From Glutamicibacter ardleyensis (lineage in GTDB: Bacteria; Actinomycetota; Actinomycetes; Actinomycetales; Micrococcaceae), in the NCBI RefSeq assembly GCF_014644555.1, contig NZ_BMKX01000007.1, positions 145,773 to 209,772 on the forward strand: a DNA stretch of 64,000 nt. The letters run 5' to 3'. The notes below the pieces were generated by a model. That model was not told where the DNA came from and did not search any database. It saw only the letters and a program-made list of their open reading frames with translations. Shown here one piece after another: positions 16,148 to 25,251 of this stretch. The position numbers and the translations under genes were made by a program. Every line of letters begins with the position of its first letter. Positions within the stretch are counted from its first letter, which is position 1.

Positions 16148-18982
16148 CTAGTGCGCTGCGGTTGCCTGAGCCAGCAGTTCAATTACATGACGGTAATCCT
16201 TGCCGGTAGCTCGGCTCATGCCCAACTCGCAGGTGCGGTTACACGAGGCGTGAGCGCTAGCGTCTAACTCAAGCACCTCCTCAGCTTCGCGAGCAGTGGC
16301 GGATTCGGTCAGTTCCGGGTGCAACATGCCGCGATCTCCGGCGAAGGCACAGCAACCCCAATTCATCGGGATGTTGACCTTCTTCGCCACTGCCTCGGCG
16401 ACCTTCTGCAGGTCCCCATTAAGTCCCATCTGAGTCGAAGAGCAAGTGGGATGCAAAGTTAGCGAATCAATCTGCGTGACCGGCGGAAGTTTGCCCAACA
16501 GGTGACGGGAAGTGAAGGCCAAAAGGTCCACAACTTCAAAGCCGTGCTCCTCTAATGTGTGAGCAAAGCCTTCGGTGCAGCTGGTGGCGTCAGAAATGAC
16601 CGGCAAGCGAAAACCTGGCTGGGCTGCATGAACTTGAGCGCGCACTCGTTCTGCCATAAGTACATGACCATCCTCATATCCTTTAGAGGTCCATGGGGTG
16701 CCACAGCACATCGATTCGATCCCTTGCGGAACCAGCACAGAGACGCCTGCCTGCTTCAGCAGTTGTTCAAAGGCTGGAGCTACGCCTTGCCCCTCAGTGC
16801 CAGGCCCAAACATCGAATTCACACAAGCGGGCAGGTAGATAGCAATTGGCTCCACGCCGGGGGCACCAAGGTTTCCCGTCAGCGGCTTACGTGCCTTACC
16901 GCCTTTAGGCAGATCTGCGTCATAACGAGGCACGGTGTCTTCCCCCACCACCTTGCGGGCAATCTCGGTAGCTCCGCGGACCAGCGGGGTAGGGAATTTA
17001 TCTGCCATGCTCAGTGCCACCGAGCCAACTCGGGTTGCCGCACCCCAGCCCTTGGCAGCAGCCTTGAACCCAGCAGCCATGGCTGGCTTGGCATCCTCGC
17101 GGCGTAACCGTTTAACCAACAGTCCCGTGTTGATCTGCACTGGGCAAGCGGTGACACACATACCGTCTACCGCGCAGGTTTCCACCGCCGAGTATTCATA
17201 GTCGCGTTCGAGCTCCGCGACGAGTTCTTCATTCCCCTCGGCTTCTGCCTTCGCAATAGCCCTGCGCACGGCGATACGTTGACGAGGCGTAAGCGTCAGA
17301 TCTTTGGACGGGCATACCGGCTCGCAGTAACCACATTCAACGCAGCGGTCCGCCTCAACCTCAATGGTCTCGTTGAGCTTGATGTTGCGGATGTGTGCGG
17401 CATGATCTTCATCGATAATAACGCCCGGATTGAGCATCATTCGTGGATCACAGGCGGTCTTGAGTTGGACCATCACCTCGTAGAGTTCGTCGCCGTATTG
17501 GCGACGCACAAATGGTGCCATCGCACGACCCGTGCCGTGTTCAGCCTTGAGGTTTCCGCCCTTGGAAAGTACCAGCTCAACCATCTTGTCGTTGAATGCG
17601 TTGTAGCGGTTCAGCGCAGTGTCACCCTCAAAGCGGTCAGTCAACATGAAGTGGATATTTCCGTCCTTGGCGTGACCAAAGATTACCGAGTTCTGATACT
17701 CATACTCGTCAAAGAGCTCCTGCAGGGTGCTACAGGTTTCGGCCAGCGTATCGACGGGGACTGCTACGTCTTCGAGTAGTGCGGTTGTGCCTGAGACACG
17801 CGCCCCGGCCACGGAAGCGTAGAGTCCTTTACGGAATTTCCAAGCGGCTTGACGGTTTTTAGCGTCTTGGGAAAGGATCGCTGGCGCACGCAGAGCGGCG
17901 GAATCTATCAGACGCTGACCGGCACTTTGCAGTCCGGCAAGTTCTTCGTCATGGTCTGCATGGTATTCAATGAGCAGTGCCGCTTGTTCTTTGACTTCAA
18001 ACCCCATGATTGCCTCAGGAACCCCGGGTAGATTTTGGCCTACGCGAAGTGAGGTGGAATCCATGAGTTCCAGCGTTGCCGCGCCAGAATCCAGCAGGTC
18101 CGGAAGCGCCCGGGTGGCCTGATCTAAGGAATCAAATACCGCCAAGGTTGCAATTGCGAGCTTACGGATGGGAACTGTTCTGAAGATCGCTTCGGCGACA
18201 AAGGCCAAGGTGCCCTCGGAACCAATGATCAGATGGGCTAGCAACTCCGCCGGCGAATCGTGATCGAGGAATGAATTAATGCCGTAGCCCATGGTGTTCT
18301 TTAGCGCGAAATGCTTCTCGATAAGAGCTACCGAATTCTTATTTGCACGTACTCGATCACGCAGTCGGGTCAGCGTCTGCACAAGCTGCGGCTCGGCGGC
18401 GGCGAGTTTGGCATCTGCGTCGGGGGCCGCGGAATCGATCATGGTCCCGCTAGGCAGCACAAAGGTCATCGATTCCAACGTGCGGTAAGTGTTAAATTCG
18501 GTGCCGCATGCCATACCCGATGAGTTATTCGCGATCACTCCGCCAATCGTGCAGGCAGCTTCACTGGCGGGGTCAGGGCCTAGCTTGTAACCGTAGACCG
18601 AGAGCCTCGCATTGACCTGACGCACCGTCGCACCGGGCTGCACACGCACACGCTTTCCCTGATCCAGCACGGTAATGCCACGGAAGTTTCTACGCACATC
18701 GAGCATCAGCCCGTCGCCGCTGGCTTGGCCGGCCAAGGAGGTTCCACCCGAACGCAAGGTAACCGGTTGTCCGGCGCGCATGCTGGCTGACAGCAACTGC
18801 GAGACTTCCTGCGCATCCTTGGCGATCACCACGGCTTCTGGGGTGTAGAGGTAATGCGAGGCGTCCGAGGCATAGGCCACCCGGTCGATGGACGTGGTTT
18901 TGACGCGGTCGGGCTCGGCGACCAGATCAAGAATGCTTCGGGAAACCTTGGTTTCTCCGAGTGCCGGCGTGCTCAATGCCAT
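16148..18982 (-). CDS. dld: D-lactate dehydrogenase, quinone-type, with FAD and iron-sulfur domains
   Basis: A 944-residue fused flavin/iron-sulfur dehydrogenase. The N-terminal FAD domain has VTLRSGGTSLAGQASG and GGVIANNSSGMACG. The FAD-oxidase C domain has NSVIFGHAKDGNIHFML and LKAEHGTGRAMAPF. Two [4Fe-4S] clusters follow (CVECGYCEPVCP near 546, CAVDGMCVTACP near 600), then cysteine-rich CCG domains (HPTCSSTQMG, NWGCCAFAGDRGM near 878). It probably oxidises D-lactate (possibly another D-2-hydroxyacid) and passes electrons to menaquinone at the membrane. The divergent GntR gene is the likely regulator. Confidence 0.85.
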   Translation of the reverse strand: MALSTPALGETKVSRSILDLVAEPDRVKTTSIDRVAYASDASHYLYTPEAVVIAKDAQEVSQLLSASMRAGQPVTLRSGGTSLAGQASGDGLMLDVRRNFRGITVLDQGKRVRVQPGATVRQVNARLSVYGYKLGPDPASEAACTIGGVIANNSSGMACGTEFNTYRTLESMTFVLPSGTMIDSAAPDADAKLAAAEPQLVQTLTRLRDRVRANKNSVALIEKHFALKNTMGYGINSFLDHDSPAELLAHLIIGSEGTLAFVAEAIFRTVPIRKLAIATLAVFDSLDQATRALPDLLDSGAATLELMDSTSLRVGQNLPGVPEAIMGFEVKEQAALLIEYHADHDEELAGLQSAGQRLIDSAALRAPAILSQDAKNRQAAWKFRKGLYASVAGARVSGTTALLEDVAVPVDTLAETCSTLQELFDEYEYQNSVIFGHAKDGNIHFMLTDRFEGDTALNRYNAFNDKMVELVLSKGGNLKAEHGTGRAMAPFVRRQYGDELYEVMVQLKTACDPRMMLNPGVIIDEDHAAHIRNIKLNETIEVEADRCVECGYCEPVCPSKDLTLTPRQRIAVRRAIAKAEAEGNEELVAELERDYEYSAVETCAVDGMCVTACPVQINTGLLVKRLRREDAKPAMAAGFKAAAKGWGAATRVGSVALSMADKFPTPLVRGATEIARKVVGEDTVPRYDADLPKGGKARKPLTGNLGAPGVEPIAIYLPACVNSMFGPGTEGQGVAPAFEQLLKQAGVSVLVPQGIESMCCGTPWTSKGYEDGHVLMAERVRAQVHAAQPGFRLPVISDATSCTEGFAHTLEEHGFEVVDLLAFTSRHLLGKLPPVTQIDSLTLHPTCSSTQMGLNGDLQKVAEAVAKKVNIPMNWGCCAFAGDRGMLHPELTESATAREAEEVLELDASAHASCNRTCELGMSRATGKDYRHVIELLAQATAAH

Positions 18983-19028
18983 GATGCGCTCCTGTGCGTT
19001 GGTAGGCCCAGCCTACCTAAGGTCAATA

Positions 19029-19039
19029 TTGTCTAACAA
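19029..19039. promoter_or_regulatory. FadR-type GntR operator between dld and its regulator
   Basis: TTGTCTAACAA matches the T-N-G-T-N3-A-C-N-A consensus of FadR-subfamily GntR proteins exactly. It lies 47 bp before the dld start and 70 bp before the gntR start, so it can serve both promoters. Confidence 0.6.
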
Positions 19040-19108
19040 GTACACATGCTATATTAGTGCTCTTTGTGGGATAATCAATGGGTTGGCAAGTATCTTGAAG
19101 GGGAATTC

Positions 19109-19774
19109 ATGTCCGCAAGACTAGGTGTCGTCTCGGTAGTCCAGGCGATGATCTACGATTTGCGAAGCAGAATTTTCGACGGTGAAATCCCTCCCGGCAC
19201 CCCGCTAGGTGAGGTAGACATGGCCGCACACTATGGAGTCGCGCGTCCCACGGCGAAGGCAGCATTGGAAAACCTGGTAGCCAGTGGACTGCTGACCCGA
19301 AACGCGCATCAGAGCGCGCGCGTCACCGTCCTCGATTCGGCCGATGCTCGGGATATCTACCAAACGCGCGCAATTATCGAAGCCGAGGCCGTGCGCCTAC
19401 TGGCAAGCACCGGCCATGTCCCGCAGGCCGCGCATGAAGCCAACGCGCAGATCACTGCTCTGGCCGACGCTTCGCCCGCGCAGATCATCGAGCCGGACCT
19501 GAAGTTCCACGCGGCACTGGTCAACGCCCTCGATTCGGCGCGAACTAGCGCAATCTATGCACAGCTCAGTGACGAGATCCGCCTATGTATGACGCATGTC
19601 CAGGATGCCACCCTGCTCAGTACCGAAAACATTGCCGCAGAGCATCAAAGGCTGCTGGACCAGATCAATTCCCGCGACGCGCAAGGCGCCGCCAGTACCT
19701 TAGCTGACCATCTCGGACGCGCAAGCAAGAAGCTCGAAGCTCATTTAGACCTGATCCAGCAGAACGGCAAATAG
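19109..19774 (+). CDS. GntR-family regulator, FadR subfamily with FCD domain
   Basis: A 221-residue regulator. The N-terminal winged helix has DLRSRIFDGEIPPGTPLGEVDMAAHYGVARPTAKAALENL; the C-terminal all-helical FCD domain has TRAIIEAEAVRLL, DLKFHAALV and AEHQRLLDQI. The FCD metal/ligand residues (D and H of DLKFH, and the H of EHQRLL) are present. I chose ATG 19109 because GAAGGGGA precedes it; the frame is open to 19064 without a ribosome-binding site. It faces dld, so D-lactate or a related acid is the probable ligand. Confidence 0.8.
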   Translation: MSARLGVVSVVQAMIYDLRSRIFDGEIPPGTPLGEVDMAAHYGVARPTAKAALENLVASGLLTRNAHQSARVTVLDSADARDIYQTRAIIEAEAVRLLASTGHVPQAAHEANAQITALADASPAQIIEPDLKFHAALVNALDSARTSAIYAQLSDEIRLCMTHVQDATLLSTENIAAEHQRLLDQINSRDAQGAASTLADHLGRASKKLEAHLDLIQQNGK

Positions 19775-19789
19775 TGACCGGACCGTGCC

Positions 19790-20025
19790 GGCCGGCGAGC
19801 GCAGGAACTCCCGGCGATTAGGCCCAGCGCGTGTTGCTTGGCCTAGCGCTTCCCGGCAAGACGAGAATAATTCTCCAGGATGAGCCGAGCTCAGCATTTG
19901 ATCCTCACAGCCAGCAACTGCTTGCGGAGGCACCACGGGCATGATCGCCCATGACCGGGAAGTGGCCGCGGAGCTGGCAGACGAGATAAGCGCGGCGCAA
20001 GACGGTCGGATGGTCGCAGTCGGTG
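19790..20025 (+). pseudogene. Relic of an ABC-transporter ATPase
   Basis: Broken frames on the plus strand keep the C-terminal half of an ABC ATPase in the right order. First a decayed signature region (GER... near 19793). Then LLGLALPGKTRIILQDEPSSAFDPHSQQLLAEA at about 19833-19935, with the Walker B/D-loop pattern (ILQDEPSSAFDP). Then, in another frame from 19941, MIAHDREVAAELADEISAAQDGRMV, which resembles the H-loop (T-H-D-R-E-V) and the DGR turn. At least two frame changes and a stop lie between. No start or Walker A remains. The sequence up to 20377 holds nothing more that I can name. Confidence 0.6.
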
Positions 20026-20377
20026 GATGCCGCTCGTGCAGTACTCATAGCTTCAACATTTGCAGGATCTGTGTCCGGCTATTGGATTTCCACGATTTCC
20101 TCGCCCCATCTGCAATTAGCAGTTCTGGCGCGCCAGCCACAGTGAACACCCAGGGCAGGGCTCTGATGGATTTCCCGGTGTCCAAGGGTTTCGGTTCACC
20201 AGTGTGGCAATTAATATAGACGCAAGGTATTCACGCTTCGGTGTGATTCTTTGGAATACTCCATAGTTGGCGCGAAGTGACCGGCGCCTTTCGCCCCTTC
20301 TTCTCCGGCACGGCTAATTGCCCGCTGCCGGCTATCGACCGAGGCTCTTATGCCAGATCAAAAGGATCGTGAATCAA

Positions 20378-21361
20378 ATGACTTCAAAAATCCGCATCGG
20401 TATTGCCGGATATGGAAACCTAGGCCGCGGCGTGCAAGCCGCAATTGCCAAAAATTCGGATATGGAACTGGTGGGCGTCTACAGCCGCCGCGATCCGGAT
20501 ACCCTTCAGCTGGCTCAGCCTGCACCACGCTACTCGGTGGATGTCCTGGGGGACCACGTTGACGATATCGACGTGCTGATCCTCTGCGGTGGCTCAAAAT
20601 CAGACCTACCCGAACAAGGCCCCCGCATGGCTGCCCTATTCAACACCGTGGATAGCTTCGATACCCACGCGCGCATCCCGGAATATTATGAGACGGTCAA
20701 CGCACCGGCGAAAGCGGCCGGCAAGACCGCGCTAATCTCCGCAGGTTGGGACCCGGGCATGTTCTCAATTAACCGCGTCTACGGTGAAGCGCTGCTTCCC
20801 GACGGGGAAACATACACCTTCTGGGGCCGCGGGCTGAGCCAAGGCCACTCCGATGCGGTACGCCGCGTGCCCGGTGTTGCCGGCGGCGTGCAGTACACCA
20901 TCCCTAGCCCGGAAGCGATTGAGCAGGTACGTGCGGGACTACGCCCCACACTGAGCACTCGTGAGAAGCACCAGCGCGAATGCTACGTTGTTCTCGAAGA
21001 CGGTGCGGATGAAAACACCGTGCGCGAATTGATTGTGAATATGGAACACTACTTCGACCAGTACGACACCACCGTGAACTTCATCGACGCGCAGACCCTC
21101 GCCGCCGAGCACTCGGACATGCCTCATGGCGGTTTCGTGATCCGTTCGGGCAACACCAGCGAGAGCCAGAAACAGGTCATCGAGTATTCGTTGGCGCTCG
21201 GTTCAAACCCGGAATTCACTTCCAGCGTGCTGGTGGCTTACGCCCGGGCCGCCTTCCGGATGAACCAGCGCGGCATCACCGGTGCGCAGACCGTTTACGA
21301 TGTGGCCCCGGGGCTGCTCTCGCCCAAGTCCCCCGCACAGTTGCGCGCGGAGCTGCTCTAG
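20378..21361 (+). CDS. ddh: meso-Diaminopimelate D-dehydrogenase
   Basis: A 327-residue NADPH-dependent enzyme that makes meso-diaminopimelate from tetrahydrodipicolinate in one step of lysine synthesis. The Rossmann motif is IGIAGYGNLGRGVQAA at the N-terminus. SAGWDPGMFSINRVYGEALLP and FWGRGLSQGHSDAVRR are typical of the family, and the length matches. I chose ATG 20378, with AAAGGA upstream; the longer frame from 20318 adds residues foreign to the family. Micrococcaceae mostly have lysine-type cell walls, so here it would serve lysine supply. The gene is richer in G+C than the regions outside the 19.8-23.6 kb block. Confidence 0.9.
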   Translation: MTSKIRIGIAGYGNLGRGVQAAIAKNSDMELVGVYSRRDPDTLQLAQPAPRYSVDVLGDHVDDIDVLILCGGSKSDLPEQGPRMAALFNTVDSFDTHARIPEYYETVNAPAKAAGKTALISAGWDPGMFSINRVYGEALLPDGETYTFWGRGLSQGHSDAVRRVPGVAGGVQYTIPSPEAIEQVRAGLRPTLSTREKHQRECYVVLEDGADENTVRELIVNMEHYFDQYDTTVNFIDAQTLAAEHSDMPHGGFVIRSGNTSESQKQVIEYSLALGSNPEFTSSVLVAYARAAFRMNQRGITGAQTVYDVAPGLLSPKSPAQLRAELL

Positions 21362-21381
21362 GATTTTGCCGGGCCAGCAGC

Positions 21382-21834
21382 TCATCCGCTGGCGAGCGCA
21401 TCCTTCTCCCAGGCCTCCACTGGCCCCGGGACCTGCACGAACAGCGGATGCAGGGCCACCTGCCCTGCCGGTTCCAAGCGGGCGATGCGCGCGGGATCCC
21501 GGACGGAGAGCTTGCGCAGCAGGTGCTCGCGCTCGAAGTGCACCTGCCCCTGGGTGACCGGGATCTTTTCCAGCTGCGCGGCGGCTGCCGGATGCAGGAT
21601 CTTCGCGGCGTCGAAGCGATAGCCCCGGACAGCCGCTTCGTCCCACAAGCCCTGCAGGTAGCCGCCCATATGCACCAGCGGGGCGGGCTGCGCCTTGAAC
21701 CGGAGAAGCTGCGGGTGCCCGGTATAGCCCTTGGTCTGGCCTGCGAGCACCTTCTGGGCCAGCAGTGTTTCACGCCAGCAGGCAACGAGCCCTTTGGCGT
21801 CGAGCAATGAGGGGTGCAGGGACCACAGTCGCAT
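21382..21834 (-). CDS. Pyrimidine-dimer DNA glycosylase-like protein
   Basis: A 150-residue protein that begins MRLWSLHPSLLDAKGLVACWRETLLAQKVLAGQTKGY and has HPQLLRFKAQPAP. This is the Pyr_excise family related to phage T4 endonuclease V, which removes UV-made thymine dimers. It lies ten bases behind the DUF779 gene and converges with ddh after 20 bp. Its presence in an alcohol/aldehyde gene row looks accidental. The gene is very rich in G+C. Confidence 0.75.
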   Translation of the reverse strand: MRLWSLHPSLLDAKGLVACWRETLLAQKVLAGQTKGYTGHPQLLRFKAQPAPLVHMGGYLQGLWDEAAVRGYRFDAAKILHPAAAAQLEKIPVTQGQVHFEREHLLRKLSVRDPARIARLEPAGQVALHPLFVQVPGPVEAWEKDALASG

Positions 21835-21843
21835 GGGCCAAGC

Positions 21844-22269
21844 CTAGTCGGGGTTCGGGCCAGCCGGGAACTCGATGATCTCGCTGCGGATCAAGAAGCG
21901 CTTGCCCTCCGGGGCTTCGACGGAGAAACCGGATCCCCGCCCGTTGACCACGTCCACGGTGAGCTTGGTGTGCTTCCAGTATTCGAATTGCTCCTTGGAC
22001 ATCCAGAAATCGATGTCGCCCAGAGCGGTGCCATCAGCGCCGTCCAGGGAAAGCACGCCGAGCCGGATGTCCGATCCCCCGGTGCGGAACTCGCCGGCCG
22101 GGTAGCACATCGGCGAGGACCCGTCGCAGCACCCTCCGGACTGGTGGAACATCAGCGGGCCGTGGATCCCCCACAGCTTGCGCAGCAGGTCCAGGGCTTC
22201 GGAGGTGAAGGCCACCCGCGAGAACTCTTCGCCCTCGATTGCGGCGCGCGTTTCGGTTACGGTGCTCAT
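21844..22269 (-). CDS. DUF779-family protein linked to aldehyde dehydrogenase
   Basis: A 141-residue soluble protein with the family core LMFHQSGGCCDGSSPMCYPAGEF and DIDFWMSKEQFEYWKHTKLTVDV. The conserved cysteines (GGCC, MCYP) look like a metal or thiol site. DUF779 genes often sit beside acetaldehyde and alcohol dehydrogenase genes, as here, but their role is not settled to my knowledge. It is separated from adhP by 168 bp that contain a strong stem-loop, so it may be expressed at a different level. Confidence 0.8.
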   Translation of the reverse strand: MSTVTETRAAIEGEEFSRVAFTSEALDLLRKLWGIHGPLMFHQSGGCCDGSSPMCYPAGEFRTGGSDIRLGVLSLDGADGTALGDIDFWMSKEQFEYWKHTKLTVDVVNGRGSGFSVEAPEGKRFLIRSEIIEFPAGPNPD

Positions 22270-22373
22270 GTCCTGCTCCTGCCTCGTTGTCCACGTCCGG
22301 ATTTATCTCGTTGTGGCCAGTGTCCTCTTTTTGGGCCGCACCGTCCATCGCTCGGCCAGGGCGGCCAGGACAC

Positions 22374-22413
22374 CGGTACCGGATGCCGCTTCGAAAAGCC
22401 GCATCCGGTACCG
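22374..22413. repeat. Strong stem-loop between adhP and the DUF779 gene
   Basis: Arms 22374-22386 and 22401-22413 are perfect complements (13 bp) with a partly paired loop. No T-run follows on the minus strand, so it may be an mRNA processing or stability element and not a clean terminator. Confidence 0.6.
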
Positions 22414-22437
22414 TGCCATCAACCGTTGCGGATCCGG

Positions 22438-23469
22438 CTACGCCCTGCCGGCGTAGTCGATGACAACGCGCCCATCGATCTTGCCATGGCGCATTTCGTC
22501 GAATACGGCGTTGATGTCTTCCAGCGGGCGGGTATGGAAGGTCGGCTTGATCTTCCCTGCCGCATAGAATTCCAGCGCCTCGATCATGTCCTGCCGTGTT
22601 CCCACGATCGATCCGCGGATGGTCAGGCCCTTGAGCACGATGTCGAAAATGGGTGCGGGGAAATCACCGGCGGGCAGCCCGTTGAACACGATCGTTCCGC
22701 CGCGCCGGGTCATGCCGATCGCTTGCCCGAACGCCTTTGGATGCACCGCCGTAACCAGCACGCCGTGCGTTCCGCCAACCTTCTGCTGGATGATCTCGGC
22801 CGGGTCCTGGGCGAAGGCATTGACGGTGATTTCCGCTCCATGCTTCGAGGCCAGCGCCAGCTTGTCATCGGCCACGTCAATGGCGATCACCCGCATGCCC
22901 ATGGCCACCGCGTACTGCACCGCGATATGGCCCAGTCCGCCGATACCCGAAATAGCCACCCACTGGCCGGGCTTGACCTCAGTCATCTTCAGGCCCTTGA
23001 AGACAGTCACTCCCGCGCACAGCACCGGCGCGATTTCATGGGGATCCGAACCCTCCGGGATGTGCGCGGCATAGCGGGAATCCACCAGCATGTACTGGCC
23101 GAAGGAACCGTCCACGGAGTATCCGCCATTGGACTGGGCTTCGCACAGCGTCTCCCAGCCGGTGCGGCAGTACTGGCAGTGCCCGCAGGCGCTGGCCAGC
23201 CACGCGTTGCCGATCATGTCCCCGAGCGCGACCTCGGTGACTCCTTCGCCGAGCTTTTCCACGATGCCCACGCCTTCATGCCCGGGAATCAGCGGAAGCT
23301 TCGGCTTGACCGGCCAATCGCCCTCGGCGGCGTGCAGGTCGGTGTGGCAGACGCCCGAGGCGATCAGCTTCACCAGCACCTGGCCGGGGCCGGGCTCGGG
23401 GATCTCGGCGTCCTTCACCTGGAACTCTTCGCCGAAGCCTTCGACTATTGCAGCTTTCATCTTGCTCAT
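22438..23469 (-). CDS. adhP: Zinc-dependent alcohol dehydrogenase, AdhP type
   Basis: A 343-residue medium-chain dehydrogenase. Catalytic zinc ligands are in ASGVCHTDLHAAEGDW and PGHEGVGIV; the structural zinc lobe is CGHCQYCRTGWETLC; the NAD site is GIGGLGHIAVQYA. This is the ethanol/propanol-preferring type that makes aldehydes. I chose ATG 23469, with AAAGGA eight bases upstream; the six extra codons from 23487 contain that ribosome-binding site. It follows the aldehyde dehydrogenase gene after 149 bp that can fold into a long hairpin (23493-23577). Confidence 0.88.
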   Translation of the reverse strand: MSKMKAAIVEGFGEEFQVKDAEIPEPGPGQVLVKLIASGVCHTDLHAAEGDWPVKPKLPLIPGHEGVGIVEKLGEGVTEVALGDMIGNAWLASACGHCQYCRTGWETLCEAQSNGGYSVDGSFGQYMLVDSRYAAHIPEGSDPHEIAPVLCAGVTVFKGLKMTEVKPGQWVAISGIGGLGHIAVQYAVAMGMRVIAIDVADDKLALASKHGAEITVNAFAQDPAEIIQQKVGGTHGVLVTAVHPKAFGQAIGMTRRGGTIVFNGLPAGDFPAPIFDIVLKGLTIRGSIVGTRQDMIEALEFYAAGKIKPTFHTRPLEDINAVFDEMRHGKIDGRVVIDYAGRA

Positions 23470-23492
23470 GTACTTTGTCCTTTGCATGGTAT

Positions 23493-23577
23493 TCGAAGGT
23501 GCGGGGTGCCGGCTGGCGTGCGGGGGATGAGGCCAATCGATCCCCGGACGCTGTCCCGGCTGGCCCCGTACCTTCGA
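23493..23577. repeat. Large imperfect stem-loop between the aldehyde dehydrogenase and adhP
   Basis: TCGAAGGT at 23493-23500 pairs with ACCTTCGA at 23570-23577. The pairing continues inward through CGGGG/CCCCG with small bulges. It lies in the leader of adhP and could control read-through from the aldehyde dehydrogenase gene. Confidence 0.5.
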
Positions 23578-23618
23578 GGTCTGTTGTCATCTCATGCTGC
23601 TCGTGGCAGCTACTGCTC

Positions 23619-25142
23619 CTAGAAGAAGCCCAGCTTGTCTTCCGAGTAGGAAACCAGCAGGTTCTTGGTCTGCTGGTAGTGGTCCAGCATCATCAGGTGG
23701 TTCTCGCGCCCGATACCCGAAGACTTGTAGCCACCGAAAGCCGAGTGAGCTGGGTAGGCGTGATACTGGTTGACCCACACACGACCCGCCTGAATGGCGC
23801 GCCCTGCACGGTAGGCCACGTTGCCGTTGCGGCTCCAGACGCCCGAGCCCAATCCATACAGGGTGTCATTGGCGATCGTGATCGCTTCGTCGTAGTCCTT
23901 GAACTTGGCGACCGCTACCACCGGACCGAAGATCTCCTCTTGGAAGATGCGCATGTCGTTGGTGCCTTCAAAGATGGTTGGCTGCACGTAGTAACCACCG
24001 GACAGTTCCCCGCCCAGGTCCGCGCGTCCTCCACCGAGCAGCACCTTGGCGCCTTCGGCCTTACCGATATCCATGTAAGACAGGATCTTCTCGAGCTGGT
24101 CGTTGGATGCCTGGGCACCCATCATGGTTTCGGTATCCAGCGGGTGGCCCTGCTTGATGGCCTTGGTACGGGCGATGACATCGCCCATGAAGCGGTCGTA
24201 GATACTTTCCTGGATCAATGCACGCGATGGGCAGGTGCAAACCTCACCCTGATTTAGCGCGAACATGGTGAAGCCCTCTTGAGCCTTGTCGTAGAAGGCA
24301 TCGTCCTTATCTGCGATGTCCTCGAAGAATAGATTCGGGGACTTGCCACCAAGTTCGAGGGTGACCGGGATCAGATTTTCCGAGGCGTACTGCATGATCA
24401 AGCGTCCGGTGGTGGTCTCACCAGTGAATGCGATCTTGCGGATGCGCTTGTTGCTGGCCAGCGGCTTGCCGCACTCCACACCGAAGCCGTTGACGACATT
24501 CAGGACGCCGGCAGGCAGCAGGTCACCAATCAGTTCCATGAGTACCAGGATCGAGACAGGCGTCTGTTCTGCAGGCTTGAGCACAATGGCGTTACCGGCT
24601 GCCAAGGCGGGCGCGAGCTTCCACACGGCCATCAGGATAGGGAAATTCCAAGGGATAATCTGGCCTACTACGCCCAGTGGTTCGTGATAGTGGTACGCGG
24701 TGGTATCTTCATCCAGCTGGGAAAGGCTTCCTTCTTGGGCGCGAATAGCGCCAGCGAAATAACGGAAGTGGTCCACTGCCAAAGGAAGATCGGCATTGAT
24801 GCACTCGCGAATGGCTTTGCCGTTGTCCCAGGTTTCGGCCACTGCCATCATTTCGAGGTTTTCCTCGATGCGGTCTGCAATCTTGTTTAGGATGACTGCG
24901 CGTTCAGCCGGGCTAGTCTTGCCCCACGCTGGAGCAGCTGCGTGGGCTGCATCCAGGGCTACCTCGATGTCTTCTGCAGTGGAGCGCGCCACTTCGCAGA
25001 AGACCTTACCGGTTACCGGGGTGACATTTTCAAAGTACATGCCCTTAACCGGAGCAACCCATTCGCCACCAATGTAGTTCTCGTAGCGTGGTTTAAAATT
25101 GACCAATGCCCCATCGGTGTTTGGATTTGCATAAACGCCCAT
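23619..25142 (-). CDS. Aldehyde dehydrogenase (acetaldehyde type, ExaC/AcoD-like)
   Basis: A 507-residue NAD-dependent aldehyde dehydrogenase. The N-terminus ([27 protein letters not shown]) and [28 protein letters not shown] are typical of acetaldehyde dehydrogenases that pair with Adh[10 protein letters not shown] is the NAD segment, [14 protein letters not shown] carries the general base, and the catalytic cysteine lies in [11 protein letters not shown]. It is about 52% G+C in sampled lines, clearly lower than adhP next door (about 63%). The upstream gap holds a palindrome and two GGTTGCA repeats. It turns acetaldehyde into acetate. Confidence 0.88.
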   Translation of the reverse strand: MGVYANPNTDGALVNFKPRYENYIGGEWVAPVKGMYFENVTPVTGKVFCEVARSTAEDIEVALDAAHAAAPAWGKTSPAERAVILNKIADRIEENLEMMAVAETWDNGKAIRECINADLPLAVDHFRYFAGAIRAQEGSLSQLDEDTTAYHYHEPLGVVGQIIPWNFPILMAVWKLAPALAAGNAIVLKPAEQTPVSILVLMELIGDLLPAGVLNVVNGFGVECGKPLASNKRIRKIAFTGETTTGRLIMQYASENLIPVTLELGGKSPNLFFEDIADKDDAFYDKAQEGFTMFALNQGEVCTCPSRALIQESIYDRFMGDVIARTKAIKQGHPLDTETMMGAQASNDQLEKILSYMDIGKAEGAKVLLGGGRADLGGELSGGYYVQPTIFEGTNDMRIFQEEIFGPVVAVAKFKDYDEAITIANDTLYGLGSGVWSRNGNVAYRAGRAIQAGRVWVNQYHAYPAHSAFGGYKSSGIGRENHLMMLDHYQQTKNLLVSYSEDKLGFF

Positions 25143-25203
25143 TGCTGCACGACTCCTTAGTCAGTCATTCTGGCCACGATGTCTTCACCGCGGAACCTTG
25201 AAT

Positions 25204-25240
25204 GTGACTCTAGTCACGTAAAGGTTGCAAGTAGGTTGCA
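25204..25240. promoter_or_regulatory. Candidate regulator sites upstream of the aldehyde dehydrogenase
   Basis: A palindrome GTGACT-CT-AGTCAC at 25204-25217 and a direct repeat GGTTGCA at 25223-25229 and 25234-25240, 11 bp apart (one helix turn). They lie 60-100 bp upstream of the aldehyde dehydrogenase start, in the gap behind the GAF-domain regulator gene, which suits an activator. Confidence 0.45.
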
Positions 25241-25251
25241 GCTGAAGTCCG

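Noticed and set aside
20040..20377. Short frames between the ABC relic and ddh
   Set aside because: Several stops, no start with a ribosome-binding site and no family resemblance; at most more debris of the transporter locus.
21814..23622. 602-codon open frame on the plus strand across the adhP region
   Set aside because: It runs antisense to adhP and the DUF779 and glycosylase genes, which have clear family motifs. G+C-rich codon use in those genes removes stops from the opposite frame; the product has no domain.
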